A stretch of DNA of 64,000 nucleotides, taken from positions 1-64,000 of the forward strand of contig NZ_JAJGSX010000024.1 in assembly GCF_021245725.1 (NCBI RefSeq), given 5' to 3'. The notes beneath the pieces were generated by a model. It ran no database searches, was not told the origin of the DNA, and was given only the letters and a program-made list of their open reading frames with translations. A program made the translations under genes and the position numbers. This stretch comes from Pseudonocardia sp. TRM90224 (lineage in GTDB: Bacteria > Actinomycetota > Actinomycetes > Mycobacteriales > Pseudonocardiaceae). Every line of letters starts with the position of its first letter. Position 1 is the stretch's first letter. Shown piece by piece: positions 49,111-56,961 of this stretch.

Positions 49111-50451
49111 GTGACCGACGAAGACCGGATCCACCGCACTGTCCGGGAGTGGGCCCACGAGACCCAGGTCCGGCCCGACCCCGACGGCACGCTCCGCTGG
49201 CCGCTCACCTCCACCGGCCTCGAACTCGTCGCCGAGACCAGCCGCCTCTCGGCCACCGGCCACCACGTCCTCGCCGACGTCCGGGTCGAGTACGGCCCCG
49301 CGGACGGCGACCGTGCACCGGCCGGCCCGCTCACCGCGCCCCTGCTCGCGGCGCTGCTCGCGGCCGAGGTCGCCTACCGCGGCGGCGGCCGCGCCGAGTG
49401 GGATCCCGCTGCCGCGAGCGCGGCGCTGGTGGCCGCCGCGGCCACCGACGAGGGCGCCCCGTTCGTCACGGCCGACGGTGGCAGCGCGCTCGCCGAGTCG
49501 CTCCAGGGCCGCTCACCTGCCGAGATCCGCAGCTGGTTCGCCGAATGGGCGGGCTCGGTGCTGCTCCCGGCCGTCCGGCGCTTCGACGCGGAACCCGTCG
49601 ACGAGACGACGGAGGCCGCGGCCGCGCGTCTCTCCGACGGCTGCCTGCGCCGCCGTGTCATCGGCGTCGTCGGCGCGCTCGGTGCGGCGGGCCTCGCCGA
49701 CGAGGCCGAGCTGGTCGCCGACCTGCGGGGGTTGCTCGCGCCGCTCGCCGAAGACTCCGCGCTCGTGCGCACCTGGCTGGAGGCGAGCGTCCTGCCCTCC
49801 CGCGCCGGCCTGATCACGGGACTGCGCGGGCGCGATGAGGTGTTCGGACCGACCGGCGCCTACATCGAGACGGTCAACCCGCTCCGCACGGCCGCGCCGA
49901 GCGAGGTGCACGCCGGCGTGCCGGGTCCGGTGCTGCCGGAGCTCGGCGAGGGCTGGGACCTGCGACTGGTCGACCCCGACTCGTCCGACGTCGACATGGT
50001 CACCCGCTGGATGGCGTTCCCGCACGTCGAACGCGGTTGGCGGCAGGCGTGGCCGCGCGAGCAGTGGGCCGCCGAGCTCGCCGCCCAGCGCGCCGGCAAC
50101 GCGACGATCCCGTGCATCGCGTCGTTCCACGGCGTCCCCACCGCATACATCGAGCTCTACCGCGCGGTGCGCAGCCCGCTCGCCGACCGCTACGAGGCCT
50201 GGTCGCACGACATCGGCATCCACATCGCGATCGCCGAGATCGGCACCATCGGCAAGGGCGCAGGCACCTGGCTGGTGCGCGAGCTCGGCAGCGGCACGTT
50301 CGCCGCCGACCCCGGCTGCCGCCGCATCGTCGGCGAACCGAACGTGCACAACCTCGCGACGCTGCGCCTCGTCGAGAAGGTCGGCTACCGGCTGCCCCGC
50401 GAGATCCCGTACCCGCACAAGAACGCCGCTCTGATCATCCGTACCCCCTGA
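49111..50451 (+). CDS. Siderophore-type N-acyltransferase (IucB/RhbD/MbtK-like) with an uncharacterised N-terminal domain
   Basis: About 446 residues. The last about 180 match GNAT-fold acyltransferases that acylate hydroxylamine or amine groups in siderophore building: VTRWMAFPHVERGWRQAWP, GVPTAYIELYRA, SHDIGIHIAIAE, RRIVGEPNVHN and the final HKNAALII. These are the landmarks of the lysine/ornithine N-acyltransferases. The first about 230 residues are Ala/Glu-rich and I do not recognise them. The start is uncertain: GTG 49111 has a GAGAG six bases upstream; GTG 49105 and TTG 49087 are in frame, but the latter overlaps the iron box. First gene of the operon to 55965; the oxygenase follows after 10 bp. 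Acyl donor and acceptor are unknown. Confidence 0.8.
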   Translation: MTDEDRIHRTVREWAHETQVRPDPDGTLRWPLTSTGLELVAETSRLSATGHHVLADVRVEYGPADGDRAPAGPLTAPLLAALLAAEVAYRGGGRAEWDPAAASAALVAAAATDEGAPFVTADGGSALAESLQGRSPAEIRSWFAEWAGSVLLPAVRRFDAEPVDETTEAAAARLSDGCLRRRVIGVVGALGAAGLADEAELVADLRGLLAPLAEDSALVRTWLEASVLPSRAGLITGLRGRDEVFGPTGAYIETVNPLRTAAPSEVHAGVPGPVLPELGEGWDLRLVDPDSSDVDMVTRWMAFPHVERGWRQAWPREQWAAELAAQRAGNATIPCIASFHGVPTAYIELYRAVRSPLADRYEAWSHDIGIHIAIAEIGTIGKGAGTWLVRELGSGTFAADPGCRRIVGEPNVHNLATLRLVEKVGYRLPREIPYPHKNAALIIRTP

Positions 50452-50461
50452 AGGGACGTTC

Positions 50462-51901
50462 ATGGCTCTGCGCACTGCCAAGGAGTACGCCGAGGGACTG
50501 CGTGACGGGCGCCGCGTGCACTTCCGCGGTGAGCGCGTCCCAGACGTCACGGAGCACCCCGTCATCGGGGTGGCCGTGCGGCACGCGGCGACCGACTTCG
50601 AGATGGCGGAGGACCCGCGGTACCGCGAACTGGCGGTCGTGGCCGGCGAGCACGGCGAGTTCAGCCGCTACTTCGAGGAGCCGCGCACCGGCGCCGACCT
50701 GCGCAGGCGATCCGAGCTGATCGCCGAGGCCACCGCGCGGGGCCGGACGCTCGTGCCGCTCGTGAAGGAGATCGGCACCGACGCGCTGTTCGCGCTGCTG
50801 CGGGTCGCGCCGCAGGTCGACGCCGCGCACGGCACCACGTACACCGGACGCGTGCGGGCCTTCCTCGACCGCTGCCGCGACGGCGACCTGACGATGTCGG
50901 TGGCGCAGACCGATGTGAAGGGCGACCGGATGCTCGGCCCGTCTGCGCAGCCCGACCCCGACGCGTACCTGCACGTCGTCGAGCGGCGGCCCGACGGGAT
51001 CGTCGTGCGCGGCGCGAAGGTGCATACATCGTGCACACCGAACGTCGACGAGCTGATCGTGCTCCCGACCAGGGCGATGGGGCCGGCCGACACCGACTAC
51101 GCTGTCTCGTTCGCGGTGCCGATCGACACACCGGGGTTGGTGCTGGTGGCGAGCCCCTACGGCGGAGTCGGCGCCGAGACGTTCGACGCCCCGATCTCGT
51201 CGCGGCACAAGATGATGGAGACGGTGACGATCTTCGAGGACGTCTTCGTGCCGAACGAGCGGGTCTTCCTCGCCGGCGAGGCCGAGTTCAGTGGCCCGCT
51301 CGCGCTGGCGTTCGTCGAGTACCACCGGTTCACCGCCGTCTCCTACAAACTCCCGCTCGTCGACGCGCTGATCGGCGCGGCCGCGTTGCTCGCCGACATC
51401 AACGGGATCAGGAAAGCCGGCCACGTCCGCGACAAGCTGGTGCGCCTGATCAGCTACGCCGAGACGCTCCGCGCGCTGGTCGAGGCCGCCGCCGACCGTG
51501 CCGTCATGGACGAGTGCGGGCTCGCCGTGCCCGACCCGCTGACCACCAACATCGCGAAGTCGCACTTCGCGCACGGCTACCACGACGCCGTGCAGGACGT
51601 GCAGGACATGGCGGGCGCGCTGCTCGTCACCGCGCCGTCCGCCGCCGATTTCCGCAGCTCCGAGACCGGTGACCTGCTGCGCCGCTACCTCAGCGGCCGC
51701 GCCGGCCACGACGGCGAGGAGCGGGTGCGGGTGATGAACATGGTCAGCGATCTCACGACCGGCGACTTCGGCGGCTACCACGCGGTGCTCGCGATCCACG
51801 CCGAAGGATCGCTGGAGGCCGAGAAGCTCATGATCGCCAGGAGCTACCGGGCCGAGCGGGCCGTCTCCTACGCGCGTGAGCTGGCCGGTATCGCTCCATG
51901 A
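50462..51901 (+). CDS. HpaB-family flavin-dependent oxygenase (4-hydroxyphenylacetate 3-hydroxylase-like)
   Basis: A 479-residue protein of the acyl-CoA-dehydrogenase-fold HpaB/PvcC/4-hydroxybutyryl-CoA dehydratase group: MALRTAKEYAEGLRDGR at the N terminus, AQTDVKGDR, HTSCTPNVDEL, and VEYHRFTAVSYKLPL followed by ALIGAAALLADINGI. In the dehydratase branch the matching segment carries a [4Fe-4S]-ligand Cys next to the Lys; here it is Ser-Tyr-Lys, so dehydratase activity is unlikely. Family members use FADH2 from a partner reductase, and no such reductase is in the window. The position between a siderophore acyltransferase and an ABC transporter suggests hydroxylation of a siderophore precursor, but the substrate is inference. 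ATG follows AAGGGA; the stop overlaps the next start (ATGA). Confidence 0.82.
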   Translation: MALRTAKEYAEGLRDGRRVHFRGERVPDVTEHPVIGVAVRHAATDFEMAEDPRYRELAVVAGEHGEFSRYFEEPRTGADLRRRSELIAEATARGRTLVPLVKEIGTDALFALLRVAPQVDAAHGTTYTGRVRAFLDRCRDGDLTMSVAQTDVKGDRMLGPSAQPDPDAYLHVVERRPDGIVVRGAKVHTSCTPNVDELIVLPTRAMGPADTDYAVSFAVPIDTPGLVLVASPYGGVGAETFDAPISSRHKMMETVTIFEDVFVPNERVFLAGEAEFSGPLALAFVEYHRFTAVSYKLPLVDALIGAAALLADINGIRKAGHVRDKLVRLISYAETLRALVEAAADRAVMDECGLAVPDPLTTNIAKSHFAHGYHDAVQDVQDMAGALLVTAPSAADFRSSETGDLLRRYLSGRAGHDGEERVRVMNMVSDLTTGDFGGYHAVLAIHAEGSLEAEKLMIARSYRAERAVSYARELAGIAP

Positions 51902-53535
51902 ACGCAGGCACGTTCCTGCGTTCGGCGGTCCGCCCGGAGACGCCCGCGCTCGCCGCCGCGTTCGGCGCGACGGCGTTCCAGCAGCTGGCTTTCCTCGCCG
52001 TGCCGCTCTTCGTCCAGCGAGCGATCGACGACGGCATCCGGGCGGGCTCGGTCGAGGTCACCGCGATGTGGGCGGGTGTGGTCGCGGCGCTCGCGGTCGT
52101 CCTGCTGCTCGGCGCGATCGGCGGCGAGTGGTTCTCCGGCGTGGCGGCGACGGCGATCGCCGCGGCGCTGCGGCGCCGCGTCGCCGCGCACATCGCGACG
52201 CTCGACCGGCCGGCGCTCGACGCGTTCGGCCGTGGCGACCTCGCCATGCGCGTGAGCCGCGACGTCGAGCAGATCACCACCTGGGTGCAGGGGCTGGTGT
52301 GGTGGCTGCAGGTGGCGCTGACGATCGTGCTGGTGCTGCCCGCGATCTTCGCGCTCGACCCGTTGCTGCTGGTGGTGGCGGTGGCGACGGCCCCGCTGCT
52401 GGTGGCGGGCAGCATGCTGTTCCCGCGCTGGTTCGCCCGGCGCAACGCGCAGCTCTCCACCGCGCACGCGGCGCGCGCCGACGCCGTCGAGGACCTGCTG
52501 CACGCGAGCGCAGCTGTCCGCGGGCTCGGCGGCGAGCAGGTGCTCGTCGCGCGGCACCACGCGGCGAGCGGGCAGGTCACCCGGCACACGCACCTCGTCG
52601 CGCGGGTCGCGGCGAACTGGGCGGCGACCATGCCGGCCGTGCCGCGCGCCGCGATCGCCGTCGGTGTCCTCGTCGGCGGGTTCGCCGCGCTCGACGGCCG
52701 CACGACTGTCGGCGGCATCGTCGCGTTCACGTCGTGGATGACGATGTTCTCGGTGGCCGTCACGTTCCTGGTCGTGCTGCTCTCCAACCGCGGGGAGGCG
52801 AAGGTCGCCGCCGGGCGCATCGCCGAGGTGCTCGATACCAGGCCGGTGGTCGTCGACCCGGCCGACCCCGTGGCGCTGCCGGATCGCGGTCGGCTCGAGG
52901 TGCGTGGGGTGCCGGTCGGCGGCGGTCCGCTCGACCTGAACGTCGGGCCCGGCGAGCTGTTGGCGATCACCGGGCCGACCGGCTCGGGCAAGTCGACGTT
53001 CGCGCGGCTGCTCTGCCGGCTCGACGACCCGCCGTCCGGCGCGGTGCGTTACGGCGGCATCGACCTGCGGCTTGCGGTGTTGTCGCAGGTCAGGGCGCGG
53101 ATCGGATACGTGGCGCAACGGCCGGTTGTGCTCGCGGGCACCATCGCGGACAACCTGCGGATGGGCCGCACGGTCACCGAGGACGACATGGTGGCCGCGG
53201 CCCGCGCCGCGACGTTCGACCGTGTTGTCGATGGTTTGCCCGACGGCTACGCCACCGAGGTCGGTGAGGGCGGCTCGACGCTCTCCGGCGGCCAGGTGCA
53301 GCGGTTGGCGCTGGCCAGGACGCTGCTCGCGCGGCCGGACGCGCTCGTGCTCGACGACGTCACCTCCGCGGTCGACGTCGTCACCGAGCGGGCGATCCTG
53401 CGTGGCATCCGCTCGTACCTCCCGGACGCCGCGGTGGTCGTCGTGACCAGCCGGCCGGGCGTGCTCGGTGTCGCCGACCGTGTCGTCGACCTCCGCACAG
53501 CACACCCCGAAGTCGTGGAGGCCGGCCGTGGCTGA
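51898..53535 (+). CDS. ABC transporter half-subunit A (membrane plus ATPase, degenerate catalytic site)
   Basis: 545 residues: an N-terminal six-helix transmembrane domain (about 20-300) and a C-terminal ATPase. Walker A is GPTGSGKST and the signature is LSGGQVQ. Walker B is LVLDDVTSAVD, where Asp replaces the catalytic Glu, and the H-loop His is replaced (VVVTSRPG). This pattern marks the inactive half of a heterodimeric transporter whose signature still serves the partner. Overlaps the preceding stop by ATGA and the next start by 8 bp. Likely moves the siderophore or its ferric complex; such pairs act as importers (IrtAB, YbtPQ) or exporters, and sequence alone does not decide direction. 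Confidence 0.9.
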   Translation: MNAGTFLRSAVRPETPALAAAFGATAFQQLAFLAVPLFVQRAIDDGIRAGSVEVTAMWAGVVAALAVVLLLGAIGGEWFSGVAATAIAAALRRRVAAHIATLDRPALDAFGRGDLAMRVSRDVEQITTWVQGLVWWLQVALTIVLVLPAIFALDPLLLVVAVATAPLLVAGSMLFPRWFARRNAQLSTAHAARADAVEDLLHASAAVRGLGGEQVLVARHHAASGQVTRHTHLVARVAANWAATMPAVPRAAIAVGVLVGGFAALDGRTTVGGIVAFTSWMTMFSVAVTFLVVLLSNRGEAKVAAGRIAEVLDTRPVVVDPADPVALPDRGRLEVRGVPVGGGPLDLNVGPGELLAITGPTGSGKSTFARLLCRLDDPPSGAVRYGGIDLRLAVLSQVRARIGYVAQRPVVLAGTIADNLRMGRTVTEDDMVAAARAATFDRVVDGLPDGYATEVGEGGSTLSGGQVQRLALARTLLARPDALVLDDVTSAVDVVTERAILRGIRSYLPDAAVVVVTSRPGVLGVADRVVDLRTAHPEVVEAGRG

Positions 53536-55222
53536 GGTGCGGACGCTCGCCGCGGAGCCCGATACGACACAGGTTTACCGCCGCTTCTGGCCACACCTGC
53601 GCGCGCACCGGCGGGTGATCGTCCCGGCGCTGCTGGTCAGCCTGCTGAGCACGGCGTCGGTGGTGGCGATGGCGCCCGCCATCGGGCAGGCCGTCGCCGC
53701 CGTCATCGCGGGCGACCGCACCGCGCTGCTGGTGTGGTCCGGTGTGCTCGGCGGGCTCGTGATCGCCCGGATGCTGCTGCTCAGGGCCGCCGAACTGATG
53801 TTGACGCGCGCGGGGGAGCAGGTCGTGCGGACGCTGCGAGACCTGGCCGTCGAGGGGCTTGCCGGCGCGCCGCTGCGGTTCGTCGAGGCACACCGGGCGG
53901 GCGAGCTGCTGCGCCGCGCCACCGGCGAGATCGCCGAGCTCGCGGCGTTCGTCCGGCAGCACGTGCCCGACCTGCTCGCGATCCTCTCGACGCTCGGCAT
54001 GACGTTCGTGGTGCTGTTCGTGTACTCGTGGCTGCTGACGCTGGTGGTGCTGGTGCTGTTCGTGCCGGCCGCCGCGTTCGTCGTGCGGTGGTTCAAGCGC
54101 GACGCCGACACCGCGTTCGCCGCGAAGGCCGCGGCGGAGGCGGCCGTCTCGGCCCGGTTCACCGAGACGATCACCGCGCACGAGGTGCTGGTGACCGGAG
54201 GCGGCATGGCCGAGCGGCTCGCGCTGCTCGACGCCGACGTCGCGACCGCGCGGACCGCGGCGATGCGCGCGGTTGCCGTGCAGACCCGGCTGACCGCGAC
54301 GGGGTTCGTCGAGGGGCTGGCGACGGCGACGTTGTTGCTGGTCGGGGCGCTGTTGGCGGCGCAGGGGCAGGTGGGTGTGGCGGCGGTCGTGGTGTTCGTG
54401 CTGGCCACCCGCAACATGTTCGACGGGTTCCGCGGGCTCTCCGACCTCGTCGCGCAGCTGCAGACCGCGAAGATCGGGCTGGCACGCCTGCTCGACCTCT
54501 TCGACGCCGCGTCGCCGCACGTGGGTGACAAGGCGGGCGACGGCGTCCTGCCGGCGGCCGGCGAGCTGGTCGTCGAGGACGTGGAGTACGGCTATGGCGG
54601 CGCGCCGGTCTTGGCCGGGACGGTCCTGCGGATCGCCCAGGGCGAGCGGGTCGGGCTGGTCGGCGAGACCGGCTGCGGCAAGACGACGCTCGCGAAGCTG
54701 CTCTCCGGGCTCTACGAACCGGACAGCGGAAGCGTCCGGTTCGGCGACGTCGGGCTGACGTCCGTCGAGCCGGCGGAGCGCAGGCGGCGGATCGTGCTGG
54801 TGCCGCAGGCCGTGCACACGATCACGGCGACCGTCGCGGACAACATCGGGCTGATCCCGAGCCGCCCCGACCGCGCCGCGATGGAGGCGGCCGTCGACGC
54901 GCTGGGCGTCCGCGACTGGGTGGACGGGCTCCCCGACGGGCTCGACACCGTCGTCGGATCCGGCGGGCGGCGGCTCTCCGCGGGGGAACAGCAGCTGATC
55001 GGGCTGGTCAGGGCCGCGTTGACCGATCCGGCGGTGCTGATCCTGGACGAGGCGACGTCCGACATCGACCCCACCCTCGCGCGGCAGCTGGAAGCGGCCG
55101 TCGAGGGGCTGCGGGCCGACCGGACGCTCGTTGTCGTCGCGCACCGCGAATCGACCATCGAACGCCTGCCGCGGGTCGTGCGGCTCGTGGAGGGGCGGAT
55201 CACCGACGGAGGCACGACGTGA
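53528..55222 (+). CDS. ABC transporter half-subunit B (membrane plus active ATPase)
   Basis: 564 residues with the same layout as its neighbour. Walker A is GETGCGKTT, Walker B LILDEATSDID with the catalytic Glu, and the H-loop is VVVAHRES. The signature is LSAGEQQ, off-consensus. Its good Walker sites pair with the consensus signature of the preceding subunit, giving one working and one dead ATP site. The GTG start at 53528 is taken because it overlaps the previous stop; longer in-frame starts would run into the preceding gene. Ends in a GTGA overlap with the methyltransferase. Confidence 0.9.
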   Translation: MAEVRTLAAEPDTTQVYRRFWPHLRAHRRVIVPALLVSLLSTASVVAMAPAIGQAVAAVIAGDRTALLVWSGVLGGLVIARMLLLRAAELMLTRAGEQVVRTLRDLAVEGLAGAPLRFVEAHRAGELLRRATGEIAELAAFVRQHVPDLLAILSTLGMTFVVLFVYSWLLTLVVLVLFVPAAAFVVRWFKRDADTAFAAKAAAEAAVSARFTETITAHEVLVTGGGMAERLALLDADVATARTAAMRAVAVQTRLTATGFVEGLATATLLLVGALLAAQGQVGVAAVVVFVLATRNMFDGFRGLSDLVAQLQTAKIGLARLLDLFDAASPHVGDKAGDGVLPAAGELVVEDVEYGYGGAPVLAGTVLRIAQGERVGLVGETGCGKTTLAKLLSGLYEPDSGSVRFGDVGLTSVEPAERRRRIVLVPQAVHTITATVADNIGLIPSRPDRAAMEAAVDALGVRDWVDGLPDGLDTVVGSGGRRLSAGEQQLIGLVRAALTDPAVLILDEATSDIDPTLARQLEAAVEGLRADRTLVVVAHRESTIERLPRVVRLVEGRITDGGTT

Positions 55223-55965
55223 GCCCAGACATGATCACCGAGGACCGCTATTCGGGGTTGTTCGCCAAGCAGGCGGGCTCGCCGACGCTGCGGGCGATCT
55301 ACCGGGCGGCCTACGGGTCGGACTACCCGGAGGAGCTCGACCCGTTCGGCTTCGTGACCAGGGCCGACCTCGACCGGGTCGGTGAGCTGCTCGCCCTGCC
55401 CGAGGGCGCGACGATGGCGGACATCGGCTGCGGGCGCGGCGGGCCGGGGCTGTTCGTCGCACGCGCGAGCGGGGCGCGACTGACCGGGGTGGACGTCGTG
55501 CCCGGCGCGGTGGTGGACGCCGCGCTGCGCAGCCGCGGCCTCGGCGTGCCGGACGCCCGCTTCACCGTCGGCAGCTTCACCGCGACCGGACTGCCCGCGG
55601 CGTCGTGCGACGGGGTGATGAGCGTCGACACGCTGTGGATGGTCGTGGACAAGGAGGCCGCGGTTGCCGAAATCGCGCGGGTGCTGCGGCCCGGCGGGCG
55701 GTTCGTGTTGACGACCTGGGAGCCCACGCACGCCGACCATGCGGAATTGCTGCGCGCGGCCGGATTCGAAGTGCTCGTGCGCGAGGAGACACCGCGCTGG
55801 TTGGAACGCCAGCAGGCGGTCTATTCGGGCGTCCTCGCGGCCCGCGCCGTGCTGGAGGCCGAATTGGGCGTCGACGGTGCCGCCGTCCTGATCCGGGAGG
55901 CGGAGGAAACCCCGGACGTCCTGGCCGACACCCCGCGCCTCCTCCTCGCCGCGCACCACCCCTGA
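55219..55965 (+). CDS. SAM-dependent class I methyltransferase
   Basis: 248 residues. The SAM-binding motif I is ADIGCGRGGPGLFVA, followed by LTGVDVVPGAV (motif with acidic end), a central SCDGVMSVDTLW and VLRPGGRFVLTTWE, typical of the small-molecule Methyltransf_11/25 fold. Last gene of the acyltransferase-oxygenase-ABC operon, starting at a GTGA overlap. It may tailor the siderophore or a precursor by N-, O- or C-methylation; the substrate cannot be read from the sequence. The stop codon forms the first bases of a perfect palindrome. Confidence 0.85.
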   Translation: MSPDMITEDRYSGLFAKQAGSPTLRAIYRAAYGSDYPEELDPFGFVTRADLDRVGELLALPEGATMADIGCGRGGPGLFVARASGARLTGVDVVPGAVVDAALRSRGLGVPDARFTVGSFTATGLPAASCDGVMSVDTLWMVVDKEAAVAEIARVLRPGGRFVLTTWEPTHADHAELLRAAGFEVLVREETPRWLERQQAVYSGVLAARAVLEAELGVDGAAVLIREAEETPDVLADTPRLLLAAHHP

Positions 55966-56035
55966 ACTTCCCCACCGTTTTGCCAACCTGCACACGCAAT
56001 ACCCCGTGCAGGTTGGCAAAACGGTGGGGAAGTTC
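55964..56035. repeat. Perfect 30-bp-arm palindrome, GCCAACCTGCAC subtype, copy 2
   Basis: The arms 55964-55993 and 56006-56035 are perfect reverse complements around a 12-base loop. They start within the methyltransferase stop codon. The arm contains the CCCACCGTTTTGCC core shared with 47864-47923. It is probably a dispersed repeat element that can also act as a hairpin between the siderophore operon and the regulator gene; no U-tract is seen. Confidence 0.92.
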
Positions 56036-56051
56036 GGGGTGAACCACGGGC

Positions 56052-56141
56052 TGGACCACGAATCCGGAACGGACAGCGCTGACCTGCAGGTACGTCTGTC
56101 CGTGCGCGCGGCTGGTCCACCGCAATGGGTGTTCTGGTCTA
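56052..56141. promoter_or_regulatory. Possible GntR/HutC-type operator half-sites
   Basis: TGGACCA (56052-56058), TGGTCCA (56113-56119) and TGGTCTA (56135-56141) recall the TGGTCTAGACCA operator of DasR-type regulators. The last two are 22 bp apart. They lie in the 229-bp gap before the regulator gene, which otherwise holds only the palindrome. Weak, by-eye match. Confidence 0.3.
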
Positions 56142-56194
56142 TCGCGCCCACTCCGGCCGTGGTTAGCGTGCCTGCACCACGAGGAGGTGGTGCG

Positions 56195-56950
56195 ATGTTC
56201 CCGGCAGCGTCGAACGACCGCACCGCCGAGGCGAGGGCACGCCTGCTCGACCTGATCCACTCACTGGGGACGGGCGAGCGCATCCCGGCCGAGCGCGACC
56301 TGGCCCAGCGGTGGGGTGTCGCGCGGATGACGCTGCGCAAGGCGATCGACCGGCTCGTGCTCGACGGCCTGCTGGAGCGCCACGAGCGCCGAGGCACGTT
56401 CACGAGCCGCCCGCGGGTGCCGCGGCACCTGAGCATCTCGTCGTTCACCGAGGAGATGACCCGCCGCGGCGTCACACCCAGCAGCCGCACGCTGTCGCTG
56501 CGCCGCATCAAGGCCAGCACGACGGTGGCCCGCCACCTGCGGATCCCCGTCGGCGACCCGGTGATCCGGTTCGTCAGGCTGCGGCTCGGCGACGGCCAGC
56601 CGATGGCCGTCGAGACCAACCACGTGCCGGGGGTGCTGGTCCCCGACCTGACCGAGGCCGACCTCGTCGGTTCCTGGTACGCGCTGCTGGCCAGCAGGTA
56701 CGGCATCCAGATCATGTCCGGCGTCGCGAACCTGGTGCCGGCCATGCCCGACGAGCGGACGGCCGAGCTGCTCGACATCCCCACGTCGCAGCCCTGCTTC
56801 AAGGTCCGGACGGTCGTGCGCGACCGGGCCGGCCGGATCGTCGAGATCGGCGAGTCCGTCTACCGGGGTGACGACTTCACGCTCACCGTCGAGCTGTTGC
56901 CCGGCACCGGGTCGCGGGAGCTTCCCCAGCCACGTACGCGCGCGACCTGA
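56195..56950 (+). CDS. GntR-family (HutC/DasR-like, UTRA domain) transcriptional regulator
   Basis: 251 residues. The N-terminal winged helix-turn-helix has LGTGERIPAERDLAQRWGVARMT and LERHERRGTF (wing), typical of GntR. The UTRA effector domain follows from about residue 85, ending in VYRGDDFTLTVEL, the usual R-x-D-x-F-x-F/L signature. UTRA domains bind phosphorylated sugars or small acids. The ATG at 56195 has GAGGAGG 7 bases upstream. The sugar transporter operon starts 11 bp after its stop, so it probably senses an amino-sugar phosphate and controls this operon and itself. Confidence 0.92.
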   Translation: MFPAASNDRTAEARARLLDLIHSLGTGERIPAERDLAQRWGVARMTLRKAIDRLVLDGLLERHERRGTFTSRPRVPRHLSISSFTEEMTRRGVTPSSRTLSLRRIKASTTVARHLRIPVGDPVIRFVRLRLGDGQPMAVETNHVPGVLVPDLTEADLVGSWYALLASRYGIQIMSGVANLVPAMPDERTAELLDIPTSQPCFKVRTVVRDRAGRIVEIGESVYRGDDFTLTVELLPGTGSRELPQPRTRAT

Positions 56951-56961
56951 CAGGAGGAACG

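Noticed and set aside
49045..49266. Longer N terminus for the binding-protein gene
   Set aside because: The extension lacks a ribosome site and would overlap the iron box and the divergent gene; the GTG at 49044 has AGGAGG and directly starts a lipoprotein signal.
50462..51901. 4-hydroxybutyryl-CoA dehydratase
   Set aside because: The iron-sulfur ligand Cys of the key motif is replaced by Ser, and the operon context is siderophore tailoring, not CoA metabolism.
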